Source: Streptomyces fumigatiscleroticus
Lineage (GTDB): Bacteria > Actinomycetota > Actinomycetes > Streptomycetales > Streptomycetaceae
Assembly: GCF_014647975.1 (NCBI RefSeq)
Contig: NZ_BMQF01000018.1
Coordinates: forward strand, 124,001 to 188,000
Reading direction: 5' to 3'
Length of the DNA: 64,000 nt
Numbering within the stretch: the first letter of the stretch is position 1; each line of letters starts with the position of its first letter. The position numbers were made by a program, and so were the translations under genes. The notes beneath the pieces are model-generated. The model worked only from the letters and a program-made list of their open reading frames with translations. It made no database searches and was not told the DNA's origin. Of this stretch, positions 61,379 through 64,000 are shown one piece after another.

Positions 61379-62565
61379 GGAACGGGGACGGGCCGGTGCG
61401 GGACGAAGAGCGCGGCACACGGGAGCTGCGGGCCGAGAACGTCGGCCCCTCCCCCTCGGGCGACGCCGGAAGCCCGGGTGCGGGGGTTCCGAGCGGATCG
61501 CGACGCATGGCGAACGGCATCGAAGGCATCCCCGAGCAGGCCCGGCCGCATCCGGAGGAGGCTCCCACGGGAGCCGGCCCCGCGGACGGCGGGCGGCGGG
61601 AGCGGGACGGTGCCGTGCGGACCACGCCTGCGGACGGACGGGTCGCCGTCCCTCCCGTGCACGGAGGTCCCCCCGCTCGGGCGAAACCGGGAGTGGGGGA
61701 GGAGGCGAGGGCTCGGGGAAGGGCGACGGGCGGGACGATGAGCGAGCACGAGCGGTACTCCGAGGACGACGCGCTGGGCGCACAAAGCGCGCAGGGCACA
61801 CAGCACGACCCGACGGACCGCAGCGGGGCGCGCGCCATGTTCGCCGAACTGCGCACGCTGAAGGCGGGCACCCCGGAGTACGCGGAGCTGCGCAACCAGC
61901 TGGTCCGTATGCACCTGCCGCTCGTGGAGCACCTGGCGCGCCGCTTCCGCAACCGGGGCGAGCCGCTGGACGATCTCACCCAGGTCGCCACCATCGGACT
62001 GATCAAGTCGGTCGACCGCTTCGACCCGGACCGCGGCGTCGAGTTCTCGACGTACGCGACCCCGACGGTCGTCGGCGAGATCAAGCGGCACTTCCGCGAC
62101 AAGGGCTGGGCGGTGCGCGTCCCGCGCCGGCTCCAGGAGCTGCGGCTGGCGCTGACGACGGCCACGGCCGAGCTCTCGCAGCAGCACGGCCGCTCCCCCA
62201 CGGTCCACGAGCTCGCCGAGAAGCTGTCGATCTCGGAGGAGGAGGTCCTGGAGGGCCTGGAGTCCGCCAACGCCTACTCCACGCTGTCGCTGGACGTCCC
62301 CGACACGGACGACGAGTCCCCCGCGGTCGCGGACACCCTCGGCGCCGAGGACGAGGCGCTGGAGGGCGTCGAGTACCGGGAGTCGCTCAAGCCGCTGCTG
62401 GAGGACCTGCCGCCGCGCGAGAAGCGGATCCTGCTGCTGCGCTTCTTCGGCAACATGACCCAGTCGCAGATCGCGCAGGAGGTCGGGATCTCGCAGATGC
62501 ACGTCTCGCGTCTGCTGGCGCGCACACTGGCGCAGCTGCGGGAGAAGCTGCTGGTCGACGAGTAG
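61375..62565 (+). CDS. sigH: Sigma factor H (SigB/SigF group) with N-terminal extension
   Basis: From GTG 61375 the product is 396 residues. Internal ATGs at 61507 and 61738 are also in frame and could give shorter forms; the last yields 275 residues, close to the core sigma. The sigma core has region 2 (AELRNQLVRMHLPLVEHLARRFRNRG, PLDDLTQVATIGLIKSVDRFDPDRGVEFSTYATPTVVGEIKRHFRDKGW), region 3, and region 4 (REKRILLLRFFGNMTQSQIAQEVGISQMHVSRLLARTL). Several sigma-H forms are known in S. coelicolor. It controls osmotic stress and differentiation. The extension is Pro/Gly/Arg rich and contains a repeat element (see below). Confidence 0.94.
   Translation: MRNGDGPVRDEERGTRELRAENVGPSPSGDAGSPGAGVPSGSRRMANGIEGIPEQARPHPEEAPTGAGPADGGRRERDGAVRTTPADGRVAVPPVHGGPPARAKPGVGEEARARGRATGGTMSEHERYSEDDALGAQSAQGTQHDPTDRSGARAMFAELRTLKAGTPEYAELRNQLVRMHLPLVEHLARRFRNRGEPLDDLTQVATIGLIKSVDRFDPDRGVEFSTYATPTVVGEIKRHFRDKGWAVRVPRRLQELRLALTTATAELSQQHGRSPTVHELAEKLSISEEEVLEGLESANAYSTLSLDVPDTDDESPAVADTLGAEDEALEGVEYRESLKPLLEDLPPREKRILLLRFFGNMTQSQIAQEVGISQMHVSRLLARTLAQLREKLLVDE
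61666..61702 (-). repeat. Interspersed element copy inside the sigH N-terminal extension
   Basis: The sequence (GGTCCCCCCGCTCGG, GCGAAACCGG, GAGTGGGGGAGG) matches, in reverse orientation, the hairpin element seen at 17586-17624. Here it is translated in frame as part of the sigma-H extension (GPPARAKPGVGEE), between the ATG at 61507 and the ATG at 61738. Confidence 0.5.
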
Positions 62566-62581
62566 CCGGGCGGCTCGGCGG

Positions 62582-63046
62582 CTACCGCTCACCGTCCTGG
62601 GCGCGACCCGGTCCCTTGATCCCGAGGGCCTGGGTCGTCGCCGGATTGACCAGCAGCACCAGTGCGACCACGGCGACGACCGCGAGGGCGATGCCCGCCG
62701 GGATCGCGACACTGTCGGCCTGGAGCAGGTTGTAGGCCACGGGCAGCGCCATGATCTGCGTGATCACCGCGGGTCCCCGGCTCCAGCTGCGCCGGGCGAG
62801 CAGTCCGCGGGCGGCGAGCAGCGGCAGCAGCGCGAGGACGATCAGGGTGATGCCGCCGGTGACGGCCGACCGGCGGTCGTCCGGCTCGCCCGTGAGGCCC
62901 AGTACGAGCATCCAGACCCCGCCGACGACGAGCACGAGCCCCTCCAGCGCGGCCAGCGCCGCGGCGGCGGTCAGCCGGCCGGGGCGGGGGCCCGCCTCCT
63001 CGGCGGCTTCGGGGGCGTGCGGGGCGGGGTTCTGCTCAGAGGTCAC
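62582..63046 (-). CDS. Four-helix integral membrane protein of unknown function
   Basis: Protein of 154 residues with four predicted membrane helices (AAALAALEGLVLVVGGVWMLVLG, GITLIVLALLPLLAARGLLA, PAVITQIMALPVAYNLL and IALAVVAVVALVLLVNPAT). The N-terminus is acidic and Pro rich. GTG at 63046 is preferred; the open frame beyond 63800 is a shadow of the kinase gene. The locus corresponds by position to S. coelicolor SCO5242. Confidence 0.85.
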   Translation of the reverse strand: MTSEQNPAPHAPEAAEEAGPRPGRLTAAAALAALEGLVLVVGGVWMLVLGLTGEPDDRRSAVTGGITLIVLALLPLLAARGLLARRSWSRGPAVITQIMALPVAYNLLQADSVAIPAGIALAVVAVVALVLLVNPATTQALGIKGPGRAQDGER

Positions 63047-63161
63047 CTCTGAAGGGTAGCCCTCGCCGTGCGCGGCACCGTGTGCAGGCTCACGCCCCTG
63101 TCCCCCGTCGATCACCACCTCGGTCTGGGCCCGGTACCGCCCAGTAGGTACCCTGCAACCC

Positions 63162-64000
63162 ATGCGTGCACTTCTCGTGGTCAATCCGGCAGCAACCACC
63201 ACAAGCGCACGTACGCGCGATGTCCTGATCCATGCGCTCGCGAGCGAGATGAAACTCGAGGCGGTCACCACCGAGTACCGCGGCCACGCGCGCGACCTGG
63301 GCCGGCAGGCCGCCCAGAGCGAGGACATCGAGCTGGTCGTGGCCCTGGGCGGAGACGGCACCGTCAACGAGGTCGTCAACGGTCTGCTGCACGCGGGCCC
63401 CGCCCCGGAGCGTCTCCCCGGCCTCGCGGTGGTCCCCGGCGGCTCCACCAACGTCTTCGCCCGCGCCCTCGGCCTGCCCAACGACGCCGTGGAGGCCACC
63501 GGCGCGCTGCTGGACGCGCTGCGCGAGGGCAGGGAGCGCACGGTCGGGCTCGGCCTGACCTCGGGCACGCCGGGCACGGAGGACGAGTCGGTTCCGTCCC
63601 GCTGGTTCACCTTCAACGCCGGCCTCGGCTTCGACGCCGGCGTGGTCGGCCGGGTGGAGCAGCACCGCGAACGCGGCAAAAGATCCACGCACGCCCTGTA
63701 CGTCCGCCAGGTGGTGCGCCAGCTCTTCGGCGAGCCCCACCGCCGGCACGGCACCATCACCCTGGAGCGGCCGGGACAGGAACCGGTGACCGATCTGGTG
63801 CTGTCCATAGTCTCCAACACCTGTCCGTGGACGTTTCTCGGCAATCGCCCGATCTACGCGTCACCTAAGGCCACGTTCGATACCGGCCTCGACGTATTCG
63901 GTCTCAGCCGCCTGTCGACGGCCGCCGTTGCCCGGTATGGCACCCAGTTGCTCACTTCGTCCCCCGAGCGCGGACCCCGTGGCAAGCACGCCGTCTCGCT
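63162..64000 (+). CDS. Diacylglycerol/lipid kinase family protein (partial, runs off end)
   Basis: At least 279 codons are visible. The start MRALLVVNPAATTTSA and the motif VVALGGDGTVNEVVNGLL (GGDGT) are diagnostic of the DAG kinase/NAD kinase superfamily. VPGGSTNVFARALGLP and the segment WFTFNAGLGFDAGVVGRVEQHR agree. It phosphorylates a lipid such as diacylglycerol or an undecaprenyl-like substrate. ATG at 63162 follows a short leader. The C-terminus lies beyond 64000. Confidence 0.93.
   Translation, partial: MRALLVVNPAATTTSARTRDVLIHALASEMKLEAVTTEYRGHARDLGRQAAQSEDIELVVALGGDGTVNEVVNGLLHAGPAPERLPGLAVVPGGSTNVFARALGLPNDAVEATGALLDALREGRERTVGLGLTSGTPGTEDESVPSRWFTFNAGLGFDAGVVGRVEQHRERGKRSTHALYVRQVVRQLFGEPHRRHGTITLERPGQEPVTDLVLSIVSNTCPWTFLGNRPIYASPKATFDTGLDVFGLSRLSTAAVARYGTQLLTSSPERGPRGKHAVS

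Overview
The window is a high-G+C actinobacterial chromosome segment and almost certainly Streptomyces. It has GTG and TTG starts, translationally coupled ATGA/GTGA junctions, a conservon (sensor kinase, roadblock, DUF742, small GTPase), nickel superoxide dismutase with its maturation protease, a sigma-H locus and a fused KGD-type 2-oxoglutarate dehydrogenase. From memory of the S. coelicolor map, gene order matches the stretch from about SCO5304 down to SCO5241 in reverse; no alignment was run.

Layout. 1-8449: end of an unknown gene, a 69-bp repeat array, a NERD protein, a dual-specificity-type phosphatase, a lipoprotein coupled to an orphan histidine kinase, a secreted SH3 protein, a SEDS/class B PBP pair, and a Uma2 gene that appears cut by a nonsense codon. 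8696-11925: AurF-like diiron oxygenase, TetR regulator, small unknown protein, NlpC/P60 hydrolase. 11889-18712: StyA-like flavin monooxygenase, a complete conservon, and a PP2C-like phosphatase. 18713-25878: a 14-bp-unit minisatellite, MarR regulator, GH25 lysozyme, Lon with a HAIR-type operator, a secreted sulfatase, then 84-bp and 17-bp tandem arrays. 25879-30556: TetR, MFS transporter and GH3 glycosidase, plus a spermidine-synthase-fold protein. 30690-36612: two-component pair and kgd. 36684-40866: a small membrane protein divergent from a 1192-residue HTH-NACHT STAND ATPase, then a conserved 59-residue protein. 40924-44918: unknown protein, DUF4097/PadR operon, and a two-gene HTH/Clp-N module with a fully legible promoter and operators. 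45058-50656: oxidoreductase, malic enzyme and a polar amino acid ABC importer. 50716-53095: methyltransferase, CGNR zinc-finger protein, sodX and sodN. 53399-56912: two small proteins and a Family 2B encapsulin system with a polyprenyl diphosphate synthase as candidate cargo. 57210-64000: amidase, PLP enzyme, Na+/H+ antiporter, UBP zinc finger, anti-sigma/sigma-H pair with a readable regulatory region, membrane protein, and a diacylglycerol-kinase-family protein that runs off the end.

The parts most worth following up are the HTH-NACHT protein (candidate immune-type STAND ATPase), the encapsulin/prenyl synthase pair, the HTH/Clp-N module, and the sigma-H locus, whose N-terminal coding extension carries a copy of a Streptomyces interspersed repeat. 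All functions are read from motifs, context and family knowledge; no database search was possible.
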